Source: Neptunomonas phycophila (GTDB taxonomy: Bacteria > Pseudomonadota > Gammaproteobacteria > Pseudomonadales > Balneatricaceae). Taken from it: a stretch of 64,000 nt of DNA. The notes under the pieces were generated by a model. That model made no database searches, was not told the DNA's origin, and saw nothing but the letters and a program-made list of their open reading frames with translations. Position 1 is the first letter of the stretch; each line of letters begins with the position of its first letter. Shown one piece after another: positions 26,445 to 35,153 of the stretch. The stretch is from positions 1,612,001 to 1,676,000 of the forward strand of contig NZ_MRCI01000001.1 of the NCBI RefSeq assembly GCF_001922575.1, in the 5' to 3' direction. A program made the position numbers and the translations under genes.

Positions 26445-26651
26445 TTGCGCTATTTACTGCTCATCATTGCCGCTTTATTAGCCCCTTTTGCTAATGCACA
26501 CCCAGGGCACGACCATGGTCATTGGCTAAGCGAGCCTATTCACTTGCTCACCCTAGCAGCTATTGCTGCCGTTTTAGTAGCCACAGGCTGGGCTATTCGC
26601 CAAGGCGCTCGAAAAATACGCGCGCGTAGTACTATCAAACAGGAGAAATAA
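26445..26651 (+). CDS. His-rich single-span miniprotein, NiSOD operon (TTG start)
   Basis: TTG 26445 follows AAGGAG by seven bases, so I start here and not at the upstream in-frame ATG 26334, which lies inside the previous gene. The product has 68 aa. Residues 1-18 form a signal peptide ending ANA; the mature protein would begin HPGHDHGHW, then a hydrophobic span (about 32-48) and a basic tail RQGARKIRARS. The HPGHDHG start is like that of HupE/UreJ nickel permeases, but the protein is far shorter. Placed directly before sodN, it is a candidate nickel-binding accessory; that role is inference. Confidence 0.7.
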   Translation: MRYLLLIIAALLAPFANAHPGHDHGHWLSEPIHLLTLAAIAAVLVATGWAIRQGARKIRARSTIKQEK

Positions 26652-26653
26652 AG

Positions 26654-27160
26654 ATGCTGCACGCTTTACTGAACCACATAGATCAAGCAAAACCGTTTGA
26701 AACAGCATCCGCGCACTGCGATATTCCGTGTAAAATATACGATCCGATTAGCGCACAAATTGCGGCTTTAACCGTTATTCGGATGTGCGATCTCATTGCT
26801 GAGCTAGAAGATAAAACACCGTTATCCATTGCCGACCAGGCACAACTGGCCCGGTTAGTGAATGAAAAAGAATCCCACGCGGGTAATGTAAAACATGAAA
26901 TACGAGTAATTTGGGGCGATTATTTTAAACAGCCTCAATTTGATCAAGTTGCCGGCATACACGACTTAGTTCACAACATTATGCTTAAAGCATCGCAATG
27001 CAAACAGCACATAGATCGACAGAATGGATTGGAGCTGCTTGCACTGGTCAACCAATTTGCTGAAGCATTTTGGACAACAAAAGGGCTAAAAACTTACACA
27101 GCTCAATGCCCATATCCACCCGCTCAAGCTGTGGTCTATCCAGTATTGGATAATGCTTAA
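26654..27160 (+). CDS. sodN: Nickel-dependent superoxide dismutase
   Basis: Converts superoxide to oxygen and peroxide using nickel. The mature N-terminus is the nickel hook: after a 20-residue leader (MLHALLNHIDQAKPFETASA) comes H21-C22-D23-I24-P25-C26, which supplies the axial His and two Cys ligands; Y29 follows as usual. The canonical hook is HCDLPCGVY, so G is replaced by K27 here. The remaining residues, to 168, are helical as in the four-helix NiSOD fold. SodX, encoded next, should remove the leader. AGGAG lies eight bases upstream. The 3' end overlaps sodX by eight bases. In Pseudomonas the Mn enzyme SodA holds this operon slot. Confidence 0.93.
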   Translation: MLHALLNHIDQAKPFETASAHCDIPCKIYDPISAQIAALTVIRMCDLIAELEDKTPLSIADQAQLARLVNEKESHAGNVKHEIRVIWGDYFKQPQFDQVAGIHDLVHNIMLKASQCKQHIDRQNGLELLALVNQFAEAFWTTKGLKTYTAQCPYPPAQAVVYPVLDNA

Positions 27161-27437
27161 CATTATCAAAGTAACGGGGCTAAGTATGAGCCCCGTACTG
27201 TCCTGCGGAGATTTTGTTATTGTCCGCCGCACTACTCGCCCAAAACTGGGCAGCATTGTTGTGGCTATTCACCCTAAATATGGGCAAATTATTAAACGCG
27301 TTGTTACATTGAACGACAAAGAAGAGTTTCAGTTAAGCGGGACAAACACAAACAGCATATCCACCCAAGAAATGGGCTGGTTTCCGCGTGAGGCCTGTAT
27401 TGGCAAGGTGGTTCTTACTATAAAAAAGAGCACCTAA
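27153..27437 (+). CDS. sodX: NiSOD maturation protease (S26 family)
   Basis: A 94-aa signal-peptidase-like protease expected to remove the SodN leader and free the His hook. The Ser-Lys dyad is visible: S11 in GLSMSPVLSCGD and K48 in GQIIKRVV. RPKLGSIVVAIHP is characteristic of the SodX subgroup. There is no membrane anchor. The ATG overlaps the sodN stop (ATGCTTAA), so translation is coupled. The stop codon lies in the loop of the operon terminator. Confidence 0.92.
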   Translation: MLNIIKVTGLSMSPVLSCGDFVIVRRTTRPKLGSIVVAIHPKYGQIIKRVVTLNDKEEFQLSGTNTNSISTQEMGWFPREACIGKVVLTIKKST

Positions 27438-27448
27438 GTGCTCTTTTT
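27423..27448. terminator. Terminator of the NiSOD operon, bidirectional with glnS
   Basis: AAAAAGAGCAC-CTAA-GTGCTCTTTTT has T runs on both strands and serves convergent sodX and glnS. Confidence 0.92.
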
Positions 27449-27470
27449 CCTCATCAAACATTAAGGGTTG

Positions 27471-29171
27471 TTAGGCAGTCTTTCCTTTCGTCCAAGAATC
27501 TCGAAGCCCAACAGTTCGGTTAATTACTAGCTTTTCATCCGTGGAAGATTTATCGATACTGAAGTAACCATTACGTTCAAACTGGAAGCTGCTTTCCGGT
27601 TTAGCACCTTTCAAACTAATCTCAGCGCGCGCATCGGGTAGGCTAACTAAAGAATCAGGGTTAACGAAGTCAAGGAAATTACGCTCCTTGTCACCATCAG
27701 GGTTTGCTTCTGTAAATAAACGATCATACAAACGGACATCACACGGCACGGATAACTCAGCAGATACCCAATGAATGACACCATTAGGTTTGTACCCTTC
27801 TGGGTTTACACCTTTTGTTGCAGGATCATAAGTACATAGCAGCTCAACAATTTCACCAGCTTCGTCTTTGATCACTTCTTGGCACGTAATAACGTAAGCA
27901 CCGCGTAAACGGACAGCATCACCCTTAGCTAATCGCTTCCATTTATCATGCTTGTTTTTAGCCACTGGCTTAACTTCAATAAAGTCATCTTTTTCAATCA
28001 ACAAGTTGCGCGTAAACCCTACACGGCGAGAGCCCATGCTCTCATCTTTCGGGTGGTTAGGAAGCTCAAACCACTCTTCCACGCCTTCTTCCATATTAGT
28101 CAGAGTAACTTTCAATGGCTGTGTAACACACATAGCTCGCGGTGCATTGGCATCTAGGTCATCCCGAATCGCCGACTCTAACATGCCCATGTCTACAACC
28201 CCGTTCGAGCGGGTTACACCGATCATTTCGCAGAATTGACGGACAGCTGCAGGGGTATATCCACGACGTCGCAGGCCTGAGATCGTCGGCATACGAGGAT
28301 CATCCCAGCCGTCGACAACGTTTTCATCAACCAGCTGCTTGAGTTTGCGCTTACTTGTAATGGTGTAATTAAGCTCTAAGCGAGAAAACTCGTACTGTTT
28401 TGGCGTAGCCGGAACAGGAAGGTTTTCAATAAACCAGTCGTACAAAGGACGATGATCTTCAAATTCTAAAGTACACAGTGAGTGCGTAATCCCTTCTATT
28501 GCATCAGATTGGCCATGTGCGAAATCATAAATAGGGTAAATACACCATTTATCACCCGTTTGGTGATGCCCTGAATGAATGATGCGATAAATCATTGGGT
28601 CACGTAAATTCATATTAGGCGCGGCCATATCAATTTTTGCACGCAGAGCACATTCACCTTCTTTAAACTCACCGGCACGCATTTTCTCAAATAGTGCTAG
28701 GTTTTCTTCTACAGAACGATCACGGTAAGGCGAGTTCTTACCCGGCTCATTAAAGTTACCGCGATAGGCTTTAGTCTGTTCTGGAGAAAGGTCACAAACA
28801 TACGCTTTACCTTGCTCAATGAGATACACAGCCCATTGATATAACTGATCAAAGTAATGGGATGTATAACGGATTTCACCTGCCCATTGATAACCGAGCC
28901 ACTCAACATCGCTGATAATAGAATCAATATATTCTTGGCTTTCTTTTCCCGGATTAGTGTCGTCAAAACGTAAATGGCACTTGCCTTGGTATTTCTCGGC
29001 AGTACCAAAATTTAAGCAGATGGATTTAGCGTGACCGATATGCAAATAGCCATTAGGTTCAGGCGGGAAACGTGTTACGACTTTTCCAGCATGTGTATTG
29101 TTTTTTAAATCATCTTCAATGATTTGATGAATAAAGTTGGTCGGTTTTAACTGCGGGTCATTTTTTGACAT
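27471..29171 (-). CDS. glnS: Glutaminyl-tRNA synthetase
   Basis: A class I synthetase charging tRNA-Gln. ATG 29171 (567 aa) is chosen; a longer frame from 29243 adds an atypical 24-residue leader. The HIGH signature is in [15 protein letters not shown] and the KMSKS equivalent is [19 protein letters not shown] and the anticodon-binding C-terminal beta-barrels are in place. Length is close to E. coli GlnS (554). The ribosome site is weak. Confidence 0.97.
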   Translation of the reverse strand: MSKNDPQLKPTNFIHQIIEDDLKNNTHAGKVVTRFPPEPNGYLHIGHAKSICLNFGTAEKYQGKCHLRFDDTNPGKESQEYIDSIISDVEWLGYQWAGEIRYTSHYFDQLYQWAVYLIEQGKAYVCDLSPEQTKAYRGNFNEPGKNSPYRDRSVEENLALFEKMRAGEFKEGECALRAKIDMAAPNMNLRDPMIYRIIHSGHHQTGDKWCIYPIYDFAHGQSDAIEGITHSLCTLEFEDHRPLYDWFIENLPVPATPKQYEFSRLELNYTITSKRKLKQLVDENVVDGWDDPRMPTISGLRRRGYTPAAVRQFCEMIGVTRSNGVVDMGMLESAIRDDLDANAPRAMCVTQPLKVTLTNMEEGVEEWFELPNHPKDESMGSRRVGFTRNLLIEKDDFIEVKPVAKNKHDKWKRLAKGDAVRLRGAYVITCQEVIKDEAGEIVELLCTYDPATKGVNPEGYKPNGVIHWVSAELSVPCDVRLYDRLFTEANPDGDKERNFLDFVNPDSLVSLPDARAEISLKGAKPESSFQFERNGYFSIDKSSTDEKLVINRTVGLRDSWTKGKTA

Positions 29172-29346
29172 GGTATACGGTCTATCCAAATCGGTTTTGG
29201 CAACTGAAAACGCATTATAAACACATCGATATGCCCTGCACACAGGGATTCATGCTAAATATCTCGGTAAAGGTTGCTTAGTCAGTGCATCATAGTAAGA
29301 CTTGAGTATAATACGGCAGTGACAGAGTTCAGAAGGAATTATAAGA

Positions 29347-29838
29347 ATGATCATTCTTCATACCAATCATGGTGATATCAGTGTTGAGCTGAATCATGAA
29401 AAAGCACCCAAAACGGCAGCTAATTTCGAGAAGTACGTAAAAGAAGGTTTTTATGATGGTGTGATTTTTCACCGAGTCATTGATGGTTTCATGATACAAG
29501 GCGGCGGCTTTGAGCCAGGCATGCAGCCTAAAGAAACAGGCGCAACAATCGAAAACGAAGCAGATAATGGTCTACCAAACGTTGCAGGCAGCTTAGCTAT
29601 GGCACGCACAATGGACCCTCATTCAGCCTCAGCGCAGTTCTTTATCAACGTATCAGACAACAGCTTTTTAGATCACACGTCTAAAACCACCGAAGGCTGG
29701 GGCTACGCTGTATTCGGCAAAGTGGTAGATGGATTAGATGTAGTTGAGAAAATAAAAGGTGTGAGCACAACAATGCGTGCGGGCCACCAAGACGTTCCAA
29801 AAGAGGACGTTATTATCGAGAAGGCTGAGATTGTCTAA
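29347..29838 (+). CDS. ppiB: Peptidyl-prolyl cis-trans isomerase B (cyclophilin)
   Basis: A 163-aa cytosolic cyclophilin that speeds proline isomerisation in folding proteins. [15 protein letters not shown] gives the catalytic Arg and hydrophobic pocket; [17 protein letters not shown] and [18 protein letters not shown] are family marks. No signal peptide, so it is PpiB rather than PpiA. AGAAGGAATT precedes the ATG. It lies 20 bases upstream of lpxH and is likely co-transcribed. Confidence 0.96.
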   Translation: MIILHTNHGDISVELNHEKAPKTAANFEKYVKEGFYDGVIFHRVIDGFMIQGGGFEPGMQPKETGATIENEADNGLPNVAGSLAMARTMDPHSASAQFFINVSDNSFLDHTSKTTEGWGYAVFGKVVDGLDVVEKIKGVSTTMRAGHQDVPKEDVIIEKAEIV

Positions 29839-29858
29839 GTAAAGGCAAGCACTACGGA

Positions 29859-30608
29859 ATGAAGCGTTATTTCATCGCAGATCTTCATCTCACGACAGAG
29901 CGCCCGGATATCACCCGGGCGTTTCTCCACTTTATCAAAAATACAGCTAATGATGCAGATGAGCTCTATCTGTTAGGTGATATTTTCGAAGCTTGGATTG
30001 GGGATGACGGCGGCATACCTGCTTACCAGTCAGTCATCGATGCCCTTCAATCAGCCTCTCTTACCACGGCTCTTTATTTTCAGCATGGCAATCGCGATTT
30101 TCTGGTTGGTGATGCATTTTCAACCGCTACCAACTGCACACTGTTAGCGCCTAAGCACATTGTTAACCTGCCAACTGGTGACGCATTATTGATGCACGGA
30201 GATCAACTCTGCACCGACGATGTAGAATACCAAGCGTTTCGCTCAATGGTGAGAAACCCCGAATGGCAAACCGATTTTTTAAATAAACCCATCAATGAAC
30301 GATTGCACATTGCACGGCAAATGCGTGAAGCTAGCAAAAAGAAAGGCGCTGAAAAATCAAACGATATCATGGATGTTAATCCTAATAGCGTTCGCCAAGC
30401 ATTAGTTGATGCCCAAGTTGAGCTTGTGATTCATGGACATACACATCGGCCTGCAGTACACCATAATCAGATCAAAGCAGATGTCGGCACTCGAATTGTC
30501 CTAGGCGATTGGGATAAAAAGCTATGGTATCTGGTGAGCGATCATCAAGCCCTAACATTGATAGACGAGCCGATTCATCCAACCGACCCGACTACACTAG
30601 GCACTTAA
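29859..30608 (+). CDS. lpxH: UDP-2,3-diacylglucosamine diphosphatase
   Basis: A 249-aa metallophosphoesterase cleaving UDP-2,3-diacylglucosamine to lipid X in lipid A synthesis. All metal motifs are seen in order: ADLHL, LLGDIFEAWIGDD, HGNRDFL, MHGDQLCTDD and VIHGHTHRP. It follows ppiB by 20 bases, a conserved pairing in gammaproteobacteria. Its stop overlaps the convergent miaE stop by four bases. Confidence 0.96.
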   Translation: MKRYFIADLHLTTERPDITRAFLHFIKNTANDADELYLLGDIFEAWIGDDGGIPAYQSVIDALQSASLTTALYFQHGNRDFLVGDAFSTATNCTLLAPKHIVNLPTGDALLMHGDQLCTDDVEYQAFRSMVRNPEWQTDFLNKPINERLHIARQMREASKKKGAEKSNDIMDVNPNSVRQALVDAQVELVIHGHTHRPAVHHNQIKADVGTRIVLGDWDKKLWYLVSDHQALTLIDEPIHPTDPTTLGT

Positions 30609-31225
30609 TTCACCGATTCGACTGGTGCGGGTGGACCGCTGTGAAATCTAAACTCAGTATCGGGTTTTTCTACCAGTTCTTTTTCAACTTTCCTAAAAAA
30701 GGCAACTCGCCTATCAATTGGCTCACCTGCGTAACTTTCAGCTAAACCTAGATAATCTTGGTAGTGACGCGCTTCGGACTTCAACAAAGAACGATAAAAC
30801 TTAGACAGCGTATCATCTAAATAGGGTGCAATTTTAGCAAAGCGCTCACAAGAGCGAGCCTCAATAAAAGCCCCTATTATCATCGTGTCAATTAACCGAC
30901 CTGGCTCCGATGTCCGCACATGTTTACGCATTTCACCGGCATACCGGGCTTGCGAAAGGTGACAGTACTCGATACCACGTTGCTCCATAATTTCGAGGAC
31001 TTGCTCAAAGTGAATCAGCTCTTCACGTGCTAAGCGGGACATTTTATTCAGTAGATCGGAGCGATCTACATAACGAAACATCAGTGTCATCGCCGTAGAA
31101 GCAGCCTTCTTTTCACAATGAGCATGATCGACTAGAAGTAACTCTTGCTGTTTAATAGCTTCATCTATCCACGCTTGCGGTGTTTCACAAGCAAGAAATT
31201 GGTTTATCTCTGTTAACGCGTCCAT
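30605..31225 (-). CDS. miaE: tRNA-(ms2io6A37) hydroxylase
   Basis: A 206-aa ferritin-like diiron monooxygenase that hydroxylates the isopentenyl group of ms2i6A37 in tRNAs reading U-starting codons. Iron ligands are in REELIHFEQV, EARSCERFAK and LLKSEARHYQDY, giving paired E and ExxH. Length fits the family. Monocistronic, converging with lpxH. Confidence 0.94.
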   Translation of the reverse strand: MDALTEINQFLACETPQAWIDEAIKQQELLLVDHAHCEKKAASTAMTLMFRYVDRSDLLNKMSRLAREELIHFEQVLEIMEQRGIEYCHLSQARYAGEMRKHVRTSEPGRLIDTMIIGAFIEARSCERFAKIAPYLDDTLSKFYRSLLKSEARHYQDYLGLAESYAGEPIDRRVAFFRKVEKELVEKPDTEFRFHSGPPAPVESVN

Positions 31226-31410
31226 AGCCCTGCCTTTAAATAATGCGCGCGTATTATAACCATTTATACCGCAGGCCTAAATGTTATAAGTAATAAGATT
31301 GCAATAAGGGAAGTGGTTTTACTGGCGGGAATGTTAGAAGTAGATATGAGCCTATAGGATGCAATCAAAAACTCTGTTACACCTATAGACTCACTGGCAA
31401 CGACTGCAAG

Positions 31411-31773
31411 CTAGAGCAACTTACCAATAGCCTCAGCAGCACGTTTTACATCAAGAAAGATTAAACCTAAACGCGCATTGGGTTTAGCGACAACAGTTAA
31501 GACAGAGTCCTTGTTGGCGTGTGTCATCAAAATATACCCATTGATTCCTTTTACCAACACTTGTTCTAACTCTCCCCGCGCCAATTCTTGGGCAGTACGC
31601 TCACCTAAAGAGAGCATAGCTGCGCTCATTGCGCCTACTCGATCCTCGTCCATGTCAGCAGGCAGCAGCGCTTCAATCATCAAACCATCTGTTGAGATGA
31701 CGGCTGATGCTTCAATTTCTGCCGATGTGCCATTCAGGTCAGAAAGAATAGAACCCATCATTTCCGAACGCAT
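31411..31773 (-). CDS. Roadblock/LC7-domain protein
   Basis: A 120-aa protein that is a single roadblock/LC7 domain: AVISTDGLMIEALLP, then MSAAMLSLGERTAQEL and VKGINGYILMTHANKDSVLTVVAKPNARLGLI. Such proteins (for example MglB) usually regulate small Ras-like GTPases and act in polarity or motility. No GTPase is in this unit. Last gene of the unit 31411-34822; spacing to the previous stop is 39 bases. Confidence 0.9.
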   Translation of the reverse strand: MRSEMMGSILSDLNGTSAEIEASAVISTDGLMIEALLPADMDEDRVGAMSAAMLSLGERTAQELARGELEQVLVKGINGYILMTHANKDSVLTVVAKPNARLGLIFLDVKRAAEAIGKLL

Positions 31774-31812
31774 AAAAACTATACTCCATTCCAGTATTCA
31801 GCCTGTACCGGC

Positions 31813-32445
31813 TTAATTATCTAAATAACGACTTGCAAGCGCGGACAGCAATTCTACAAATTGGTGCTGATTTAAAAGCGGTTGCTCCTGAATTACAAGT
31901 ACAAAAACTTGTGATCCTATATGTATTATCCAATTTCCCAGTTGGCTATTACCAACCGGGTCTAACATGCCCCACGATTGTCCCATCAACTCTAAATCAT
32001 CATTTAGAATATGTTGGTGCCTCTGATGAAGCGAAATCAAATCTGCGGACAACGCAGCTAATGATTCTGCATGATTTGCATCAAATCCTGATGAAGCAAG
32101 ACAAAAGCCTTGATCATCACCTAGTATAACTTTTCCGCTGGAGGATAATGCCGGCAGTATACTAGCTAAAACTGTCTCAAGACTATCACGTTTTTGTTCA
32201 ATTGGTGTACCCGTAAGCACCAAAAAGCGCCTAGCTAACAATCGGTTGAACAAAGTTTTTGCATGATTAAGTTCGAGATCCGCTATTTCGGCAAAAATGT
32301 CATAAGAAAACTCAATCGGCTCGTTACTACTTAACAGCTGCAATAAAATAGCACGTGCTTCATCAGGATGAGAATTTACTGTAGCGTAAAATGCCCCACT
32401 CGGGGTGACTTGCAAATAACGCGTCTGACTACCTTGATCACTCAC
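31813..32445 (-). CDS. Protein with degenerate roadblock-like C-terminus
   Basis: A 210-aa soluble protein. The N-terminal 90 residues look like a winged-helix arrangement (ARAILLQLLSSNEPIEF, NHAKTLFNRLLARRFLVL). The second half (VILGDDQGFCLASSGFD, ESLAALSADLISL, GNWIIHIGSQVFVLVIQ) follows the order of a roadblock domain. It may pair with the 120-aa roadblock protein encoded 39 bases downstream. Family not named; the domain assignment is my pattern reading. Confidence 0.75.
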   Translation of the reverse strand: MSDQGSQTRYLQVTPSGAFYATVNSHPDEARAILLQLLSSNEPIEFSYDIFAEIADLELNHAKTLFNRLLARRFLVLTGTPIEQKRDSLETVLASILPALSSSGKVILGDDQGFCLASSGFDANHAESLAALSADLISLHQRHQHILNDDLELMGQSWGMLDPVGNSQLGNWIIHIGSQVFVLVIQEQPLLNQHQFVELLSALASRYLDN

Positions 32446-32468
32446 TATTACTACTCACAAAATGACAC

Positions 32469-34310
32469 TTAATATTTGAACAAACCTGCTGAGGTACACG
32501 CCGCCATTACACCGAACACATATCGCTGCGGCATATCTAGCGCTTCTATTACCTGAAATGCCGACATTGGTCGCGACTGCCAAATTTTAAGGATGGCATG
32601 CAGCTCAGGAATCTGTAACTCTCGAGCACACTCAGGCGAATATGATAATTTACGAGTTCTTGTTGGATCATCGTTGGGTAACACTCTACCGTGTGAAGTC
32701 CATAAGCCAGCCAGCCACAACAAATCTTCAGATGATACGGTTCTATATTCTGTACCAAGACCATCAAAAAGCTCTGCTTCCGTGGTTGTTCCCTCTTCTA
32801 TACCTAACTCCCCTACACTGAATCGGCTAGACATCATTGCATTCAACAAATCATCATCACCGTCACAAATAAAGCAGTCAGTCCATGGCAAATACTCTAG
32901 ATGCACATGAATTCCAGATATCTTACATGCACTTTGCTTAGCCTTACCTTGCTCAACTGCTTTTGATAGCCAAGGTAGCAACATGCCATCTAAATGCAGG
33001 CTCATACGGCGCTTATCAGAAACATTGGTCCAGTCTAAATTAGGTAAGTGACCAAACAATGTCTGTGTGTTCAATGCCCTACTATTAGCGTCTTCTGTAG
33101 GCTTCTTAACAGCAGTTTTAGCTAAAGGCTTCTCTTCTTTTAAGTAAGGCTCAACCGAAAGGTTAGCAGACTTTTTACTAATTGAAGGCGTTTGATGCGT
33201 ATCCACAGCACGACTGTTGATCTCTGCTTGCATCTTGGCGCGTTGTATCTTTTTTTGAATCAGTGCTTTTTTGGCACGTAATTTAGCTTTTTCTTCCACT
33301 GTGAGCGCTGGCTTTGCTACTGTGTCTTTTTTATCAGTCGATGCCTTTACCGCTTCATCGGGCACGTCGTTCGCCGTCTCGTTTTGTAAAGGCGTAATGT
33401 CAGCTTCGACAGACACCTCTTCAACGCTGTCTGGAACATCCGCCAAAAGCGCTTCAGCTGGAGCCTCTACATTACTCTGAGGACTGGATAAGCGTGCAAC
33501 AACCTGCGCTCTAACACTCCCCACACGCGGATCAGGTAGCATGGAAGAACGCTGCAAAGAACTAGCCTCTGTGGCCATACCAGATGGGTTAGGTACAGGG
33601 TCTTTAGGTGCATTGCTATCCGTTAATTGCTGGGCATTTTGTTCTTTAGCTTCAGCGGCTAAACGCGCCTTGCGCTTCTGAGCGGCTAAAATTAAAGAAG
33701 CAACCTTACTGCTCTTTTCGGTATTTTCATCGGCGACAGCCTCGTTCACTGAAGCATTGTCTTCTGCAATCACGTTTGGAGCAGCATTAGCCGACAACTC
33801 CCCCTCAGTTGACGCACTTGGTTGTGCAGGAGTATTGATTGCGTTGCTTATTTTATCGTCAGCTGTATCACTGCCCTCAGAAAGGCTTAGGTCTTGCGTG
33901 TTTTCTTCTGTGTCACTTACTTCTTTACTTGTTTCTACTTCAGCCGAGGATTCTTCTGTCGCCGTCTTTTGAGCATCGGCAACCAGCAACTCGACTTCAG
34001 CGATTGACGCCTCTAACGTTTGCGACGTAAAAGGTTTCAACAAAGTGGTTGTGTTTTCCCACATCAACGGCTTAATCGAAATAACAATAGATGGCTTGTT
34101 AATTTTTCGAACGAACAGCTTGTGGAGCACTTCCTTAGTCTGCGGTTGGTCAGCATTGAAAATACACCAATCAGCATAATGTACATCATTGACCAGCTTG
34201 TATTTACCCGATTTTTTTTCATTAAAGAAATACTCGAGAGTATACAGACTTGCTCCTGAAAACCCGTACAACATCACCTGTACAGGGCGTTTAGCTGTTC
34301 TTTTTTTCAT
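32469..34310 (-). CDS. Large protein with degenerate receiver-like N-terminus and disordered middle
   Basis: A 613-aa protein of unknown function. Residues 10-105 have receiver-like order (HYADWCIFNAD, then KPSIVISIKP, then LKPFTSQTLEASIAEVELL) but I see no certain phospho-acceptor Asp. Residues 110-385 are acidic and low in complexity with Lys/Ala-rich helical stretches (KRKARLAAEAKE, KAKLRAKKALIQKKIQRAKM) that may form coiled coil. The C-terminal 200 residues are globular and end with a winged-helix-like SAFQVIEALDMPQRYVFGV. It overlaps the previous gene by one base and sits in a four-gene unit with two roadblock-type proteins. A scaffold is plausible. Confidence 0.75.
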   Translation of the reverse strand: MKKRTAKRPVQVMLYGFSGASLYTLEYFFNEKKSGKYKLVNDVHYADWCIFNADQPQTKEVLHKLFVRKINKPSIVISIKPLMWENTTTLLKPFTSQTLEASIAEVELLVADAQKTATEESSAEVETSKEVSDTEENTQDLSLSEGSDTADDKISNAINTPAQPSASTEGELSANAAPNVIAEDNASVNEAVADENTEKSSKVASLILAAQKRKARLAAEAKEQNAQQLTDSNAPKDPVPNPSGMATEASSLQRSSMLPDPRVGSVRAQVVARLSSPQSNVEAPAEALLADVPDSVEEVSVEADITPLQNETANDVPDEAVKASTDKKDTVAKPALTVEEKAKLRAKKALIQKKIQRAKMQAEINSRAVDTHQTPSISKKSANLSVEPYLKEEKPLAKTAVKKPTEDANSRALNTQTLFGHLPNLDWTNVSDKRRMSLHLDGMLLPWLSKAVEQGKAKQSACKISGIHVHLEYLPWTDCFICDGDDDLLNAMMSSRFSVGELGIEEGTTTEAELFDGLGTEYRTVSSEDLLWLAGLWTSHGRVLPNDDPTRTRKLSYSPECARELQIPELHAILKIWQSRPMSAFQVIEALDMPQRYVFGVMAACTSAGLFKY

Positions 34311-34822
34311 CAGGAAACTTCCTTCCTCTTAAAAGTAGCGGGTAAGCTATTCCCATTGACTAGCACCGAAAAACTCACATCCATGTTTAGAACTGCATTC
34401 ACTGTTTTGTCATTGACAATGGAGGTAAAAACCTCGACTTTTTCCTGACCGAGCAGCGGGAGTGACTCTCTAATCAAACGCTCGGAAAGCGATTTACCGT
34501 GAAATCGAAGAATTATGATGATATCTACCAATGCCCCTTCTACCTGCGCAATTGAACGCGTCTGCATAGCCAAATAAAAACGTTTAATATGGCTTGGCAG
34601 ATCATCAGGCTTGCGCGCTATATGGCGACACATCTGTTTAAGACCTAGTTCGGGATGTTTTCCCTTGTAGATCAACGCTTTCTGATCCAATGAATCAAAT
34701 GTAGATTGAATGCTGTCAGCTAGACTGCTTTCTAACTCTTCATTTAAATCCCAATCAGAAATAGCACGCCAAATGTGAGACTCTGTGGCACTCTTGTTAT
34801 CAATAGAGGGTTTATCATTCAT
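34310..34822 (-). CDS. Unknown helical protein, first gene of the roadblock unit
   Basis: A 170-aa soluble protein starting MNDKPSIDNKSATESHIWR. ATG 34822 is preferred to an in-frame TTG 34873; neither has a strong ribosome site. Mostly helical to residue 120 (SIQSTFDSLDQKALIYKGK, SHIKRFYLAMQTRSIAQVEGA), with a final beta segment. No family recognised. TGATG overlap couples it to the next gene. Confidence 0.65.
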   Translation of the reverse strand: MNDKPSIDNKSATESHIWRAISDWDLNEELESSLADSIQSTFDSLDQKALIYKGKHPELGLKQMCRHIARKPDDLPSHIKRFYLAMQTRSIAQVEGALVDIIIILRFHGKSLSERLIRESLPLLGQEKVEVFTSIVNDKTVNAVLNMDVSFSVLVNGNSLPATFKRKEVS

Positions 34823-35153
34823 GGTAACGACTATTCTTCCACCTAATACATCGACTGTTAATGCATCTCGCAATTAAAGAACAGAGGTATCAAACTATCC
34901 GGTTAGTAACATCATATACTGCTTACCTAACCCCGAAAACCTCATTTTCTATATAATTCAAAATAATAGACCTTATTTCACAGAAGTGTTAGGCATAAAG
35001 TCTAAGCGTTTAGATTGTCGACAATACTTAACTTTAGAGGGGTTCTGATATAAAATCCACGCCGCCATATCGACATAATGAGATACAATCTCTGCAAGCC
35101 GCCGGCAGGGTGTTGAGCAAAGACCGGCGGGAATAACTGATGAGGGCTATATC
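34823..35153. other. Divergent region before acnB
   Basis: A 331-base gap between divergent transcription units. It holds the palindrome at 35014-35025 and the acnB ribosome site; I see no RNA gene or ORF. Confidence 0.5.
35014..35025. promoter_or_regulatory. Palindromic operator ATTGTCGACAAT upstream of acnB
   Basis: Identical to the 12-base palindrome upstream of prpE (4259-4270) and 130 bases before the acnB start. Suggests a shared GntR-type regulator. Confidence 0.55.
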
